64,000 nucleotides of DNA from Photobacterium damselae (GCF_003026815.1 NZ_PYOG01000007.1:120073-184072), one strand, 5' to 3'. Positions 24,506-35,080 are shown, numbered from the stretch's first letter. Made by a program: numbers and translations. The notes: generated by a model from the letters alone, not told the origin.

Positions 24506-26287
24506 ATGGATAAACAATTACAACGTGATTTAACCAAGTGGTTGAAATCTCAAAGTAAACTTGCAAAGCGCTGGTTAATGCTAAGCGTTGGCTTGGGTTT
24601 TGTCTCTGGGCTATTGCTCATTGGACAAGCCGCATTACTGGCCAGCATTCTCCATCAATTAATTATCGAACATGTCGATAAGCATCAGCTTATTAGCCAA
24701 TTTATCGGTCTTGCTGTGGTGATTGGTTTACGAGCACTATGCAGTTGGGGACGGGAGATTTGTGGCTACCGCTGCGGTGAACAAATTCGCTTGCATATAC
24801 GTCAACTGATCATTCAGCGACTGCAAAATTTAGGGCCTGCATATATCAAAGGTAAGCCAGCAGGAACTTGGGCAAGCTTAGTCTTGGAACAAGTTGAAGA
24901 GATGCAAGATTTCTTCGCTCGATATATTCCTCAGATGTCTATTGCTGTGTTGGTTCCATTTATTATTCTAGTTGCGGTTTTCCCTATGAACTGGGCGGCT
25001 GGTTTAATCTTTTTAGGTACAGCACCTTTAGTTCCACTTTTTATGGCTTTAGTGGGCTTAGGGGCAGCCGATGCTAACCGTCGTAACTTTAAAGCGCTAC
25101 AACGTCTTTCTGGGCATTTTTATGATCGCCTTAAAGGACTCCAAACCATTCGCCTATTTAATCGCGCAGAAGCCGAGGCAGAAAATTTAGATGTTGCCTC
25201 TCAAATCCTACGTAAACGTACAATGGAAGTCTTACGTTTAGCTTTCTTATCTTCTGCCGTACTTGAATTCTTTTCTGCTATTTCAGTCGCTATTGTCGCG
25301 GTTTACTTTGGTTTTGCTTTCATTGGTGAACTTAACTTTGGTAATTATGGGGCTCCAATCACCTTATTTACCGGCCTATTTGTGCTGGTTTTGGCACCTG
25401 AGTTCTATCAACCATTACGCGACCTTGGTACGTTTTATCATGCAAAAGCACAGGCTATTGGCGCAGCAGAATCTATTGTTGAATTTCTAAACCTTGAAGC
25501 AGATGAGATGAATCAAGGTAGTGAGAACCTTCCTTCTCCAGAAGCGATCACTATCAAAGCTCGTGATTTAGAAGTTCTTAGCCCTGAAGGACAAGTTCTC
25601 GCAGGGCCAATCAGCTTTACCATTAACCAACAAGAACATGTCGCCTTAATTGGCCCAAGTGGCGCGGGAAAAACCAGCTTACTTAATGCTCTGTTGGGTT
25701 TCTTGCCTTATCGCGGTCAATTAACCATTAATGGTATTGAGCTTAAAGCATTAGATCAGCAACAGTGGCGTCAAACCATCAGTTGGGTTGGGCAAAATCC
25801 TTTGTTATTTCATGGTTCAATCCGAGATAACATCGCACTTGGCAATCCACTCGCTACAGATGCCAATATCGCTCAAGTAGCAAAAGAAGCGTATGCCGAT
25901 GAGTTTATCTCTCGTCTAGAGCACGGCTATCAACATCATGTCGGAGATCGTTCTGGCGGTTTATCTGTTGGTCAAGCTCAACGTATTGCTGTGGCTCGCG
26001 CTATGTTGCAAAACGGAGCTTTCTGGTTGCTCGATGAGCCAACGGCTAGCCTTGATGCCAATAGTGAACACTTAGTGCTACAAAGTCTTACTCGTGCCAT
26101 TAATAAGCAGACAACGTTAATGGTCAGCCACCGCTTAGATCAGCTGCATTCCATGGATCGAGTCTTAGTGATGGAGCACGGTAAATTGGTTCAAAATGGC
26201 GCATTTGATGAGATTAAACATCAAGGCTTACTGGCCGAAATGCTTGCCTACAGTAAACAGATTAATCAAGGGGATCTCGATGCGTGA
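24506..26287 (+). CDS. cydD: CydDC ABC exporter, subunit CydD
   Basis: Half-transporter of the heterodimeric CydDC complex, needed for assembly of cytochrome bd oxidase. It was long described as a cysteine/glutathione exporter to the periplasm, and haem transport has been proposed more recently. The 593-residue protein has six N-terminal helices (residues about 20-310) and an ATPase domain with Walker A GPSGAGKTS (about 390), signature SGGLSVGQAQRIAVARAML (about 492) and Walker B FWLLDEPTASLD. Its stop overlaps the cydC start by 8 bases, indicating translational coupling. Confidence 0.96.
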   Translation: MDKQLQRDLTKWLKSQSKLAKRWLMLSVGLGFVSGLLLIGQAALLASILHQLIIEHVDKHQLISQFIGLAVVIGLRALCSWGREICGYRCGEQIRLHIRQLIIQRLQNLGPAYIKGKPAGTWASLVLEQVEEMQDFFARYIPQMSIAVLVPFIILVAVFPMNWAAGLIFLGTAPLVPLFMALVGLGAADANRRNFKALQRLSGHFYDRLKGLQTIRLFNRAEAEAENLDVASQILRKRTMEVLRLAFLSSAVLEFFSAISVAIVAVYFGFAFIGELNFGNYGAPITLFTGLFVLVLAPEFYQPLRDLGTFYHAKAQAIGAAESIVEFLNLEADEMNQGSENLPSPEAITIKARDLEVLSPEGQVLAGPISFTINQQEHVALIGPSGAGKTSLLNALLGFLPYRGQLTINGIELKALDQQQWRQTISWVGQNPLLFHGSIRDNIALGNPLATDANIAQVAKEAYADEFISRLEHGYQHHVGDRSGGLSVGQAQRIAVARAMLQNGAFWLLDEPTASLDANSEHLVLQSLTRAINKQTTLMVSHRLDQLHSMDRVLVMEHGKLVQNGAFDEIKHQGLLAEMLAYSKQINQGDLDA

Positions 26288-28001
26288 TTTAATCCCTTAT
26301 CTAAAGATGTACCGTAAACATTGGTTTGGCTTAACATTAGGAATGATCCTCGGTTTAGCGACCATACTTGCGGCGATCAGCTTATTGACACTTTCTGGAT
26401 GGTTCATTGCCGCATCAGCGGTTGCAGGTTTAACCATTGCACGCGAAACATTCAACTATATGTTACCCGGCGCTGGTGTTCGTGGATTTTCTATGGCGCG
26501 AACCGCAGGCCGCTGGGGAGAGCGTGTTGTTAGCCATAATGCGACGTTTAAGCTGTTGGCTGATTTACGTATTTTCTTCTTCCGTAAACTCACGCCATTA
26601 ATACCGGGTCGCCAGACTAACTTACGCGATGCCGACTTACTTAACCGTTTAGTTGCCGATGTTGATGCAATGGATCACGTCTATTTACGATTAGTCAGTC
26701 CATTGATCGTTGGTGTACTAAGCCTAGTTGCAGTAACGGTATTTTTATCTTGGTTTGATCTCACTATTGGTCTGACATTAGGTGCGATTTTATTGGCTCT
26801 TATGTTGCTGTTGCCTGTTATTTTTTATCGCTTAGGTAAACGTAACGGTGAAGCACTAACATATTCAAAGGCAAACTATCGCATCACCCTACTTGATTGG
26901 ATTCAAGGCCAAGCTGAACTGCTGTTGTTTAATGCTGAAGAGCGTTACCGTGTTCAAGCCGAATCAGAACAACAAAGCTTATTAACCGCTCAGCGTAAGA
27001 TGGCAAACCTAACAGGTGTTGCCAATGCGATCTTGATGGCAGCCACGGGTTGGACGCTAGTTCTAATCACCTGGATTGCAGCAGATGGTGTTGGTGGCAA
27101 TCCACCAGATCCTTTTGTGGCAATGGTGGCCTTTGCTACGATGGCAAGTTTTGAGCTAATGATGCCTGTTGCTGGCGCATTTCAATACTTAGGTCAAACA
27201 CTTACTTCGGCACGTCGCCTTAATGAAATCACTGAAGCGAAACCAGATACGCCGTTTGACCCAAATGGTTATCAAGCCAAGGCACAAGGTAACATTGCAA
27301 TCGAAAATATTAGCTACACCTATTATGGTAGTGAGCAGCCTGTTCTAAAGCAGGTTAATCTTAGCCTGAAACAGGGTGAGAAACTGGCTATTTTGGGTCG
27401 AACTGGGTGTGGTAAATCCACTTTGCTACAGCTACTTACACGTAACTGGGATCCACAACAAGGGCAAATTTCCCTAGATGGTATCCCATTACCACAATGG
27501 CAAGAAGGCGCGCTTCGTAATGCGATGACCGTTGTTAGTCAACGCGTTGATGTGTTTAATGGCTCGCTGCGTGAAAACTTACTGCTAGCAAAGCCACAAG
27601 CCTCTGATGCTGAATGTGTGCAGGCACTTGAACAAGTTGGGTTAACTACGCTACTGGATGGCCAAGGTCTCGATACGTGGCTCGGTGAAGGTGGTCGCCA
27701 AATATCAGGTGGTGAACGTCGCCGTTTGGGTATCGCTCGCGCCCTGTTACATGATGCGCCAATCCTTCTTATGGATGAACCAACGGAAGGTCTAGACCGT
27801 AGAACTGAACAACAGATTCTTGAGTTATTGCTTGAACATGCTAAAGACAAGACTGTTATCTTTATCACCCATAGACTTATTGGTCTTGATGAGATGGATC
27901 AGATTTGTCTCATGGATGAAGGACGTATTATTGAGCATGGTAAGCATCAACAATTACTGGCTCAGAAAGGACGTTACGCAGAGTTATGTCAACGTCTGTA
28001 G
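26280..28001 (+). CDS. cydC: CydDC ABC exporter, subunit CydC
   Basis: Partner of CydD. From the ATG at 26280 (MRDLIPYLKMYRKHWFGL), inside the last codons of cydD, the protein is 573 residues, as in E. coli. Six membrane helices precede an ATPase domain with Walker A GRTGCGKST (about 374), signature ISGGERRRLGIARALL (about 478) and Walker B ILLMDEPTEGLD. An in-frame ATG at 26196 would overlap cydD by 92 bases and is rejected. Confidence 0.96.
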   Translation: MRDLIPYLKMYRKHWFGLTLGMILGLATILAAISLLTLSGWFIAASAVAGLTIARETFNYMLPGAGVRGFSMARTAGRWGERVVSHNATFKLLADLRIFFFRKLTPLIPGRQTNLRDADLLNRLVADVDAMDHVYLRLVSPLIVGVLSLVAVTVFLSWFDLTIGLTLGAILLALMLLLPVIFYRLGKRNGEALTYSKANYRITLLDWIQGQAELLLFNAEERYRVQAESEQQSLLTAQRKMANLTGVANAILMAATGWTLVLITWIAADGVGGNPPDPFVAMVAFATMASFELMMPVAGAFQYLGQTLTSARRLNEITEAKPDTPFDPNGYQAKAQGNIAIENISYTYYGSEQPVLKQVNLSLKQGEKLAILGRTGCGKSTLLQLLTRNWDPQQGQISLDGIPLPQWQEGALRNAMTVVSQRVDVFNGSLRENLLLAKPQASDAECVQALEQVGLTTLLDGQGLDTWLGEGGRQISGGERRRLGIARALLHDAPILLMDEPTEGLDRRTEQQILELLLEHAKDKTVIFITHRLIGLDEMDQICLMDEGRIIEHGKHQQLLAQKGRYAELCQRL

Positions 28002-28030
28002 TGCCCAAAGAATAAGTACGCCATAACAAC

Positions 28031-28062
28031 AAACGCCAAGAGTTCTATCTTGGCGTTTTTTA
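28031..28062 (+). terminator. Terminator of cydDC
   Basis: An 11-bp perfect stem (AAACGCCAAGA / TCTTGGCGTTT) with 6-base loop and a following T-run. It separates cydDC from aat-bpt. Confidence 0.92.
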
Positions 28063-28103
28063 TTATATTAAATTTTTTGATATACCTAACTGACGATAAG
28101 ATA

Positions 28104-28131
28104 CTAGGTTCTAGGTTCTAGGTTCTAGGTT
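28104..28131. repeat. Heptanucleotide tandem repeat CTAGGTT x4
   Basis: Four perfect head-to-tail copies of CTAGGTT between the cydDC terminator and the aat promoter. A period of seven in a non-coding stretch is a classic slippage-prone locus. Confidence 0.93.
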
Positions 28132-28143
28132 CAGCCACGTTAA

Positions 28144-28157
28144 CTTAGGTATATAAT
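28144..28157 (+). promoter_or_regulatory. Likely aat promoter -10 region
   Basis: CTTAGGTATATAAT contains a perfect TATAAT (28152-28157), 33 bases before the aat start. The same 14 bases, followed by a near-identical GCCA tail, recur upstream of roxA at 42768. Confidence 0.5.
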
Positions 28158-28190
28158 TATGCCACTTTCATCGCGCCACATAGACACATT

Positions 28191-28904
28191 ATGACTATCT
28201 ACTTACCACAACTTTCACCATGGGATACAGCCTTCCCCAACCCAAACGATGCTTTTGATGAGCCTAATGGTTTACTTGCTATGGGCGGTGATCTCAGCCC
28301 AGAACGTTTAATGGAAGCTTATCGTAATGGTATATTTCCGTGGTACTCTCTTGATGAACCGATTCTCTGGTGGAGCCCTAATCCTCGGGCTGGGTTCAAC
28401 CCCGCAACATTTCTACCAAGCAAAAGTTTGCGTAAATTTCAGCGGAAAACGAATTATACAGTAACCATAAACCAAGCTTGTCATCAGGTCATAGAGCAAT
28501 GTGCCAATTGTCGCGGTCCAGAGCAAACTTGGATCACTCCTGAAATGATTTCAGCTTATCAGAGGCTGCATGATTTAGGCTATTGCCACTCCGTTGAAGT
28601 TTGGCTCAACAATCAATTAGTCGGCGGATTTTATGGTATTGCAATAGGAACCATCTTCTGTGGTGAATCCATGTTCTCTCTTGCAGATAATGCGTCAAAA
28701 ATAGCGCTATGGCAGTTCTGTCGTCACTTTTATGCAAGCGGAGGAACCAGCATTGATTGTCAAATGATGAACCCTCACCTCGCTTCATTAGGGGCTGAAA
28801 TCGTAACCCGAAACGAATTTCTTCTTCAATTATCTACAGAGCGAGAAAAATCGGTATCGAGCCACTGCTATCAACCTCAACAACTGGCCATCTATACAAG
28901 TTAA
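28191..28904 (+). CDS. aat: Leucyl/phenylalanyl-tRNA--protein transferase
   Basis: Adds Leu or Phe from aminoacyl-tRNA to proteins with N-terminal Arg or Lys, making them N-degron substrates for ClpS-ClpA. The 237-residue protein has the family motifs FPNPNDAFDEPNGLLAMGGDL, YRNGIFPWYS, WWSPNPRAGFNP, and GGFYGIAIGTIFCGESMFS, which carries the catalytic region. It is followed 3 bases later by bpt, giving a two-gene N-end-rule operon. The readers of this pathway, clpS and clpA, lie 1.2 kb downstream on the other strand. Confidence 0.96.
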   Translation: MTIYLPQLSPWDTAFPNPNDAFDEPNGLLAMGGDLSPERLMEAYRNGIFPWYSLDEPILWWSPNPRAGFNPATFLPSKSLRKFQRKTNYTVTINQACHQVIEQCANCRGPEQTWITPEMISAYQRLHDLGYCHSVEVWLNNQLVGGFYGIAIGTIFCGESMFSLADNASKIALWQFCRHFYASGGTSIDCQMMNPHLASLGAEIVTRNEFLLQLSTEREKSVSSHCYQPQQLAIYTS

Positions 28905-28907
28905 TTT

Positions 28908-29600
28908 ATGAACTCAATGTCTTTACAAATTGGTTTAACGCCAGAGTCTCAATGTAATTATTTACCCGATCAGCAAGAGCAAGTTGGGGTTGTCATGGAA
29001 CAGCCATGGCACTCTCCACTTGGCTATCAAGTACTGATTGCATCTGGGTATAGACGTAGCGGCCGTGCCATTTACAAACCTATGTGTAGGGCTTGTTCGG
29101 CATGCACTCCCCTTCGTATTGATTGTGCTCATTTTACTCCGACTAAAAGCCAGAAACGGCAACAAAACCAGATGAGACAACTGCACTGGGAGTTCAAGGC
29201 TACTCTGGATGATAACTGGTTTGAACTGTACGAAAAATATATCAATAATCGACATAGCGATGGCTCAATGTATCCAGCTAATAAAGAACAGTTTTTCGAC
29301 TTCTGTACGGCATCATGGATGGATACTTGGTTTCTCCATGTCTATGAAAATAATCAATTAATCGCCATTGCTGTAACCGATGTGTTTGAAGATTCTTTAA
29401 GTGCCGTGTACAGCTTTTTTGAACCAGAACACGCTTGGTCGTTAGGCACTTTATGCGTCTTATTTCAAATTGAATTCTGCCGCCAATCAAACCGTCCATG
29501 GCTCTACCCGGGCTATCAAATTGATGCGTGCAAAGCAATGAATTATAAAATCCGTTTTAAGCCTCACCAAAAATTAATTGATGGGTATTGGCAAGATTGA
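28908..29600 (+). CDS. bpt: Aspartate/glutamate leucyltransferase (Bpt/Ate1-like)
   Basis: Transfers Leu from tRNA to N-terminal Asp or Glu, extending the N-end rule to acidic residues; E. coli lacks it but Vibrio has it. The 230-residue protein shows the Ate1-type N-terminal cysteine cluster (MCRACSACTPLRID, about residue 60-75), RRSGRAIYKP, NRHSDGSMYP, and the GNAT-like core ending SRPWLYPGYQIDACKAMNYK-type motif. A second ATG nine bases on (MSLQIGL) is an equally good start. It is three bases after aat, so the two are co-translated. Confidence 0.94.
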   Translation: MNSMSLQIGLTPESQCNYLPDQQEQVGVVMEQPWHSPLGYQVLIASGYRRSGRAIYKPMCRACSACTPLRIDCAHFTPTKSQKRQQNQMRQLHWEFKATLDDNWFELYEKYINNRHSDGSMYPANKEQFFDFCTASWMDTWFLHVYENNQLIAIAVTDVFEDSLSAVYSFFEPEHAWSLGTLCVLFQIEFCRQSNRPWLYPGYQIDACKAMNYKIRFKPHQKLIDGYWQD

Positions 29601-29753
29601 TTGCTTAAAAGACCAACAATTTTAGAAGCGGCATAAGGTTTCTTGGCTAAATTGGCGATAAATTGCGTTTTAATCGACAACAAAAGCTGACAAAGACCAT
29701 AACCAAGGGTAAAATTACGCCCTAAATTTACATTTAAACAAATTCGAGGCATC

Positions 29754-29780
29754 AACCAGCCCGATCAGATGAATGGCTGG
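29754..29780 (+). promoter_or_regulatory. Leader hairpin of infA
   Basis: ACCAGCC/GGCTGGT with a 13-base loop ends 19 bases before the infA ATG and has no T-run, so it is more likely an mRNA leader structure than a terminator. It could modulate IF1 translation; that is inference. Confidence 0.45.
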
Positions 29781-29790
29781 TAGCCTATAA

Positions 29791-30018
<228 letters not shown>

Positions 30019-30045
30019 TCTTTTCGTCAAGATTATAGATGCAAG

Positions 30046-30076
30046 AAACCCAGCATTACGCTGGGTTTTATTTTTT
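30046..30076 (+). terminator. Terminator of infA
   Basis: A 9-bp stem AAACCCAGC/GCTGGGTTT, loop ATTAC, then TATTTTTTC. Confidence 0.92.
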
Positions 30077-30089
30077 CTACGGATAAAAA

Positions 30090-30115
30090 AACCGCAGAGC
30101 TAAGGCCCCACGGTT
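30090..30115 (-). terminator. Terminator of clpA
   Basis: An AACCG/CGGTT outer stem with inner GGGGC/GCTCT wobble pairing, followed on the minus strand by seven Ts. Confidence 0.7.
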
Positions 30116-30150
30116 ACTTTTATGCTTATAGAGTCATACTGAACAATGAC

Positions 30151-32415
30151 TTAATGCGCCGCTTCCATCTCACTGCTGAATTGGAAATCTAACTGATCAT
30201 TAATCAGATCAACACGCACCGAACCACCATTAACCAGCTCACCAAATAGTAACTCATTGGCTAATGGTTTCTTCAAGCTGTCTTGGATAACACGCGCCAT
30301 TGGACGTGCGCCCATCGCCTTATCATAGCCTTTATCAGCCATCCATTCACGAGCCCGATCGGTTACTTCCATTGATACACCACGAGCATCTAACTGTGCT
30401 TGCAGCTCAACAATGAACTTATCAACCACTTGTGAAATAACCTCTTTCTCAAGATGATTGAACCAGATGATACCGTCTAAACGATTTCGGAATTCTGGCG
30501 TAAAGACACGTTTGATTTCTGCCATTGCATCATGGCTGTGATCTTGCTGAATCAGACCAATCGACTTACGGGTTGTTTCAGTAACCCCGGCGTTCGTTGT
30601 CATCACCAAGATAACATTACGGAAATCAGCTTTACGGCCATTGTTATCCGTTAACGTACCATTATCCATCACTTGAAGTAACAGGTTAAATACATCTGGA
30701 TGTGCTTTTTCAATCTCATCAAGCAGTACAACCGAATGAGGATTTTTAATGACAGCATCGGTTAATAGGCCACCTTGATCATAACCAACATAGCCAGGAG
30801 GCGCACCAATCAAACGACTGACAGTATGACGCTCCATATACTCAGACATATCAAAACGCAGTAAATCAATGCCTAAAGTACGGGCAAGTTGAACTGTTAC
30901 TTCTGTTTTACCCACACCCGTAGGGCCTGCAAAGAGGAAAGAGCCAACAGGCTTATTATCTGCGCCTAACCCTGCACGGCTTAGTTTGATGGCTTCAGTC
31001 AATACATCGATCGCATCATCTTGACCAAATACCAGCATCTTAAGCTTACTATCAAGGCTTTGCAGTACATCACGATCACTTGATGAAACCGATTTTTCAG
31101 GAATTCGAGCCATTTTTGCAATCATAGCTTCAATATCACTGACATTGATGGTTTTCTTACGACGACTGGCAGGTGCTAAACGACAACGAGCTCCCGCTTC
31201 ATCAATAACATCAATCGCCTTATCAGGTAAGTGGCGTTCATTAATGTATTTAGCCGATAATTCAACAGCTGCACGAATCGCTTTATTAGTAAAACGAACC
31301 TCATGGTGCGCTTCGTATTTTGGTTTCAAGCCCATCAAGATCTTAGTGGTATCATCAATAGATGGCTCCACCACATCAATCTTTTGGAAACGACGAGACA
31401 GTGCACGTTCTTTCTCAAAAATATTGCTGTACTCTTGATACGTGGTTGATCCCATACAGCGAAGCTTACCACTACTTAAGAGCGGTTTGATTAAGTTCGC
31501 CGCATCAACCTGACCACCCGATGCCGCACCCGCACCAATAATGGTATGGATTTCATCAATAAACATTATCGCGTGATCTTCTTTTTCTAACTGCTTCAAG
31601 ATCCCCTTAAAGCGTTTTTCAAAATCACCGCGATATTTTGTTCCGGCAAGCAACGAACCAATATCTAACGAGTAAATCACACAGTCTTTAATTACATCGG
31701 GAACTTGGCCTTCAACAATACGCCAAGCCAAACCTTCTGCAATCGCCGTTTTACCTACGCCAGCTTCACCCACCAGCAATGGATTATTCTTACGACGACG
31801 ACATAACACTTGAATCGTACGCTCAAGCTCTTGGTCTCGACCAATTAGAGGATCAATCCCCCCCGCTTTCGCCAGATTGTTCAGGTTGGTTGCAAAGTTT
31901 TCTAACTTATCTTCAGAGCTTTGCTCAATTCGCGTTTCATCTTGATTTGCAGATTCAGACGGTGAATTGTCATTAACACTATCTTTGACTGTACCGTGAG
32001 AAATAAAATTCACGACATCGAGACGAGTGATATCACTTTTCTTCAATAGATAAGCGGCATGAGATTCTTGTTCGCTAAAGATAGCAACCAAGACATTCGC
32101 ACCTGTCACTTCATTTCGACCCGATGATTGCACATGGAAAACCGCACGCTGCAATACTCGCTGAAAACTTAACGTTGGCTGAGTTTCTCGCCCTGTATCA
32201 TCTTCAGGAATTAATGGCGTCGTTTGATCGATAAACGAATGCAGCTCTTTACGCAATTGGTCTAGATCAGCGCGACACGCTAACAGAGCCTCTTGAGCAG
32301 CGGCATTATCAATAAGAGCTAATAGCAAATGTTCAACCGTCATAAATTCATGACGCTTTTCTCTTGCTCGGGCAAACGCACCGTTCAAGCTTGCTTCAAG
32401 TTCTTTGTTTAGCAT
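30151..32415 (-). CDS. clpA: ATP-dependent Clp protease ATP-binding subunit ClpA
   Basis: Unfoldase of the ClpAP protease. The 754-residue protein (E. coli 758) has the N-domain that docks ClpS (residues 1-145), a first AAA+ module with Walker [10 protein letters not shown] (about 215) and Walker [11 protein letters not shown] (about 280), and a second with GPTGVGKTE (about 494) and [12 protein letters not shown] short acidic/polar linker around 150-170 joins the N-domain. Downstream of clpS (44 bases), so the adaptor and unfoldase share a unit. Confidence 0.97.
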   Translation of the reverse strand: MLNKELEASLNGAFARAREKRHEFMTVEHLLLALIDNAAAQEALLACRADLDQLRKELHSFIDQTTPLIPEDDTGRETQPTLSFQRVLQRAVFHVQSSGRNEVTGANVLVAIFSEQESHAAYLLKKSDITRLDVVNFISHGTVKDSVNDNSPSESANQDETRIEQSSEDKLENFATNLNNLAKAGGIDPLIGRDQELERTIQVLCRRRKNNPLLVGEAGVGKTAIAEGLAWRIVEGQVPDVIKDCVIYSLDIGSLLAGTKYRGDFEKRFKGILKQLEKEDHAIMFIDEIHTIIGAGAASGGQVDAANLIKPLLSSGKLRCMGSTTYQEYSNIFEKERALSRRFQKIDVVEPSIDDTTKILMGLKPKYEAHHEVRFTNKAIRAAVELSAKYINERHLPDKAIDVIDEAGARCRLAPASRRKKTINVSDIEAMIAKMARIPEKSVSSSDRDVLQSLDSKLKMLVFGQDDAIDVLTEAIKLSRAGLGADNKPVGSFLFAGPTGVGKTEVTVQLARTLGIDLLRFDMSEYMERHTVSRLIGAPPGYVGYDQGGLLTDAVIKNPHSVVLLDEIEKAHPDVFNLLLQVMDNGTLTDNNGRKADFRNVILVMTTNAGVTETTRKSIGLIQQDHSHDAMAEIKRVFTPEFRNRLDGIIWFNHLEKEVISQVVDKFIVELQAQLDARGVSMEVTDRAREWMADKGYDKAMGARPMARVIQDSLKKPLANELLFGELVNGGSVRVDLINDQLDFQFSSEMEAAH

Positions 32416-32459
32416 AAGGCACCTCCCCTAAAAACCACTTCCCTGATGGGTTGGAAAAT

Positions 32460-32780
32460 TTAAGCTTTTTCCATCGTACACAGTAGTGGATGTTCATGCT
32501 CACAAGCATACATCATAACTTGTGCCACTTTGGTCTCTGCTACTTCTGCTGTGAAGGTCCCACAAATCGCTTTTCCTTCATAATGAACGGTAAGCATTAA
32601 CTGCGTGGCTTTCTCCAGATCCATGGAGAAAAACTTTTGTAACACTTCTATCACAAAATCCATCGGAGTGTAATCATCATTGTTTAAAATTACTTTATAC
32701 ATCGATGGCGGTTTAATTTGGACCTCTTCTTCCTCAAGGACATCTGAGTCAGGAGTTATCCATTCGTATAGCTTGCTCAT
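32460..32780 (-). CDS. clpS: ClpAP adaptor ClpS
   Basis: A 106-residue adaptor that delivers N-degron proteins to ClpA. It holds the N-degron pocket: [19 protein letters not shown] (about residues 30-48) with the Asn-Asp-Asp triad, and [10 protein letters not shown] with the His. The acidic N-terminal tail (EEEEVQ) needed to engage ClpA is present. Together with nearby aat and bpt the window contains both writers and readers of the bacterial N-end rule. Confidence 0.97.
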   Translation of the reverse strand: MSKLYEWITPDSDVLEEEEVQIKPPSMYKVILNNDDYTPMDFVIEVLQKFFSMDLEKATQLMLTVHYEGKAICGTFTAEVAETKVAQVMMYACEHEHPLLCTMEKA

Positions 32781-33037
32781 AATTTCAATCTTAGTTCATT
32801 AGCCCGAAAGCTGACCATATCTTGAAAGATAAAAAGGTTTTACCAAAATGTTACATTCTAGGCTTGACTGTCTAGCTCGTTTTACTAAAGTGTAACCTGT
32901 AGTAGATATAAACTGCATTATAACCGCATTGGTATGCAATACTTAATCTAAGCAATAATGAGGTTTGTTACTTATTTGTGATATTGCTTGTATTCGCTGA
33001 TGTGAAGTGGAACTTAAATGCAAGAAGGATGTAAAGC

Positions 33038-33259
33038 ATGGCTATAGGTACAGTAAAATGGTTCAATAATGCCAAAGGATTTGGCTTTATCTGCCCAGAA
33101 GATGGTGATGGTGATATTTTTGCTCACTACTCTACCATTCAGATGGACGGCTACCGTACACTCAAAGCAGGACAGCAAGTCAATTATGAAGTACAAACTG
33201 GTCCTAAAGGGTTCCATGCTAGAGAAATCACTCCCATCGAAAGTAACGATGCAAAATAA
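33038..33259 (+). CDS. cspD: Cold-shock-domain protein CspD
   Basis: A 73-residue cold-shock protein; CspD binds ssDNA and inhibits replication in stationary phase and persister cells in E. coli. RNP-1 is KGFGFICPE and RNP-2 DIFAHYST. Position divergent from clpS is the conserved cspD locus, which supports CspD over CspA-type proteins. The C-terminus is slightly longer than CspA. SD AAGGA precedes ATG. Confidence 0.93.
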   Translation: MAIGTVKWFNNAKGFGFICPEDGDGDIFAHYSTIQMDGYRTLKAGQQVNYEVQTGPKGFHAREITPIESNDAK

Positions 33260-33276
33260 GTTCTTTCATCAGAATT

Positions 33277-33301
33277 AAAGGTGGGATAACCCGCCTTTTT
33301 T
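33277..33301 (+). terminator. Terminator of cspD
   Basis: Stem AAAGGTGGG/CCCGCCTTT (one G-U), loop ATAA, then a T-run. Confidence 0.92.
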
Positions 33302-33641
33302 ATTGTCTGAACACCCTATTCAATGAATGATTGCTGCATAATTAACAATTCACCCAATGTTCTATACAGGTTTTACACTTTGTCAAAGAACTCAGCAAGT
33401 TAAAGCCGTTAGTATTGATCTGTCTTAAATGAGTTACCCCATTTTTACTGCTTGATCTATCATAGATCAACTCATAGTAAGAACAAATTCTCTTGCTCCA
33501 TATTGACCTATTTTGAGAGTAAGCGCACGCCTAGCTTCTCCATTTGTATAAATTACGATCACAAATCCACAAAATAGAGAAATTAATGTGGCATAGCCGT
33601 TATACCCATTATTACCAATGCCAGTGAGCAGAAACAAAAAG
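33302..33641. other. Convergent cspD-icd gap with no recognised gene
   Basis: About 340 bases between two terminators facing each other. A short minus-strand frame here has no ribosome-binding site and is cut by the icd terminator. The one clear signal is the 19-bp palindrome at 33452-33470. Confidence 0.5.
33452..33470. promoter_or_regulatory. Perfect 19-bp palindrome
   Basis: TTGATCTATCATAGATCAA: two perfect 9-base arms around one C. There is no loop or T-run, so it is not a terminator; a protein-binding site is likelier. The outer TTGAT/ATCAA halves look FNR-like, but the spacing is 9 bases where FNR needs 4. Confidence 0.6.
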
Positions 33642-33662
33642 GCCCAGCGCAATGCCGGGCCA
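33642..33662 (-). terminator. Terminator of icd
   Basis: Stem GGCCC/GGGCC extended by an inner AGC/GCC pairing, followed on the minus strand by TTTTTG. Confidence 0.85.
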
Positions 33663-33684
33663 AGAGATATCTTGATAAAACGAA

Positions 33685-34938
33685 TTACATTTGCTCAATC
33701 ATATCATCAGCAAACTCAGAACATTTACGAAGTGTTGCACCTTCCATTAAACGTTCAAAATCATAAGTCACCGTTTTATTACGAATAGCCGCTTCCATTG
33801 AGCTAATGATAAGATCAGCAGCTTCTATCCAGCCTAAGTGACGAAGCATCATTTCAGCAGACAAAATTAATGAGCCTGGGTTTACTTTATCTTGGCCCGC
33901 ATATTTAGGTGCTGTACCGTGTGTTGCTTCAAATAGAGCCACACCATCACCAATATTCGCTCCCGGAGCAATACCGATACCACCAACTTGAGCAGCAAGA
34001 GCATCTGAGATGTAATCACCATTTAAGTTCATTGTTGCAATCACATCATATTCAGCAGGACGTAATAAAATTTGCTGTAAGAACGCATCAGCAATGCAAT
34101 CTTTTACTACGATCTCTTTACCCGTATTAGGATTTTTCAGTGTCATCCATGGGCCACCATCAAGCAGTTGAGCACCAAATTCATCGGCTGCCACTTCGTA
34201 ACTCCAATCCTTAAATGCCCCTTCGGTAAACTTCATGATGTTACCTTTATGAACAATAGTCAGAGAGTCACGATCGTTATCGATAGTATATTGGAGGGCT
34301 GCACGCACTAAACGTTTAGTGCCTTCTTCTGAGATAGGCTTAATCCCGATTCCACACTCTTGAGGGAAACGAATTTTTGTTACACCCAGCTCTTTTTGCA
34401 GAAAGTTGATCACTTGCTCAGCTTCTACTGTGCCTGCTTGGTACTCAACGCCAGCATAAATATCTTCTGAGTTTTCACGGTAGATCACCATGTCCGTTAG
34501 TTCTGGATGTTTAACTGGACTTGGAACACCATCAAAATAGCGCACAGGACGTGCACAAATATACAAATCAAGCTCTTGACGCAGGGCCACGTTTAAAGAG
34601 CGAATACCACCACCAACAGGAGTTGTTAATGGCCCTTTAATTGCAACTTTGTATTCACGAATAAAATCGAGAGTCTCTTGAGGTAACCATGCGTCTTCCC
34701 CATAAACGTGGGTCGATTTTTCCCCTGTATAAATTTCCATCCATGCAATTTTACGATCACCGCCGTACGCTTTTTGTACTGCGGCATCAACAACTTTGAT
34801 CATCGCAGGGCTTACATCAACCCCAATGCCATCACCTTCAATATAGGGAATGATTGGGGTGTTAGGAACCACCAGCTTACCGTCTGAATCGAGCGTGATT
34901 TTTTGGCCATCAACTGGGACTACGACTTTACTATCCAT
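33685..34938 (-). CDS. icd: Isocitrate dehydrogenase (NADP+)
   Basis: TCA-cycle enzyme converting isocitrate to 2-oxoglutarate. The 417-residue protein (E. coli 416) has the substrate loop [23 protein letters not shown] around residues 110-135; the Ser in RSLN is the residue phosphorylated by AceK in E. coli. The metal/substrate signature [19 protein letters not shown] and the NADP site HGTAPKYAG are present. SD AGGAG precedes ATG. Divergent from rluE as in E. coli. Confidence 0.97.
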   Translation of the reverse strand: MDSKVVVPVDGQKITLDSDGKLVVPNTPIIPYIEGDGIGVDVSPAMIKVVDAAVQKAYGGDRKIAWMEIYTGEKSTHVYGEDAWLPQETLDFIREYKVAIKGPLTTPVGGGIRSLNVALRQELDLYICARPVRYFDGVPSPVKHPELTDMVIYRENSEDIYAGVEYQAGTVEAEQVINFLQKELGVTKIRFPQECGIGIKPISEEGTKRLVRAALQYTIDNDRDSLTIVHKGNIMKFTEGAFKDWSYEVAADEFGAQLLDGGPWMTLKNPNTGKEIVVKDCIADAFLQQILLRPAEYDVIATMNLNGDYISDALAAQVGGIGIAPGANIGDGVALFEATHGTAPKYAGQDKVNPGSLILSAEMMLRHLGWIEAADLIISSMEAAIRNKTVTYDFERLMEGATLRKCSEFADDMIEQM

Positions 34939-35080
34939 TTAGATCTCCTAACTTCCATTTGTTATCTTTTTGTAAGATGCGTGAAAATCATACGCGAAAT
35001 TTTATCAATAAGCCAATCAAGAAAATTTAGCGTATAATAAAGGCGTTTAATTCATTCACCCCTGAAATCACCTGTTATTT

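Noticed and set aside
28104..28131. CRISPR-like array
   Set aside because: Units are seven bases and directly adjacent; no spacers or cas genes.
33452..33470. FNR site at the palindrome
   Set aside because: TTGAT and ATCAA are nine bases apart; FNR requires four.
33467..33652. Minus-strand 61-codon frame downstream of icd
   Set aside because: No ribosome-binding site; its start lies in the icd terminator and its end in the 19-bp palindrome.
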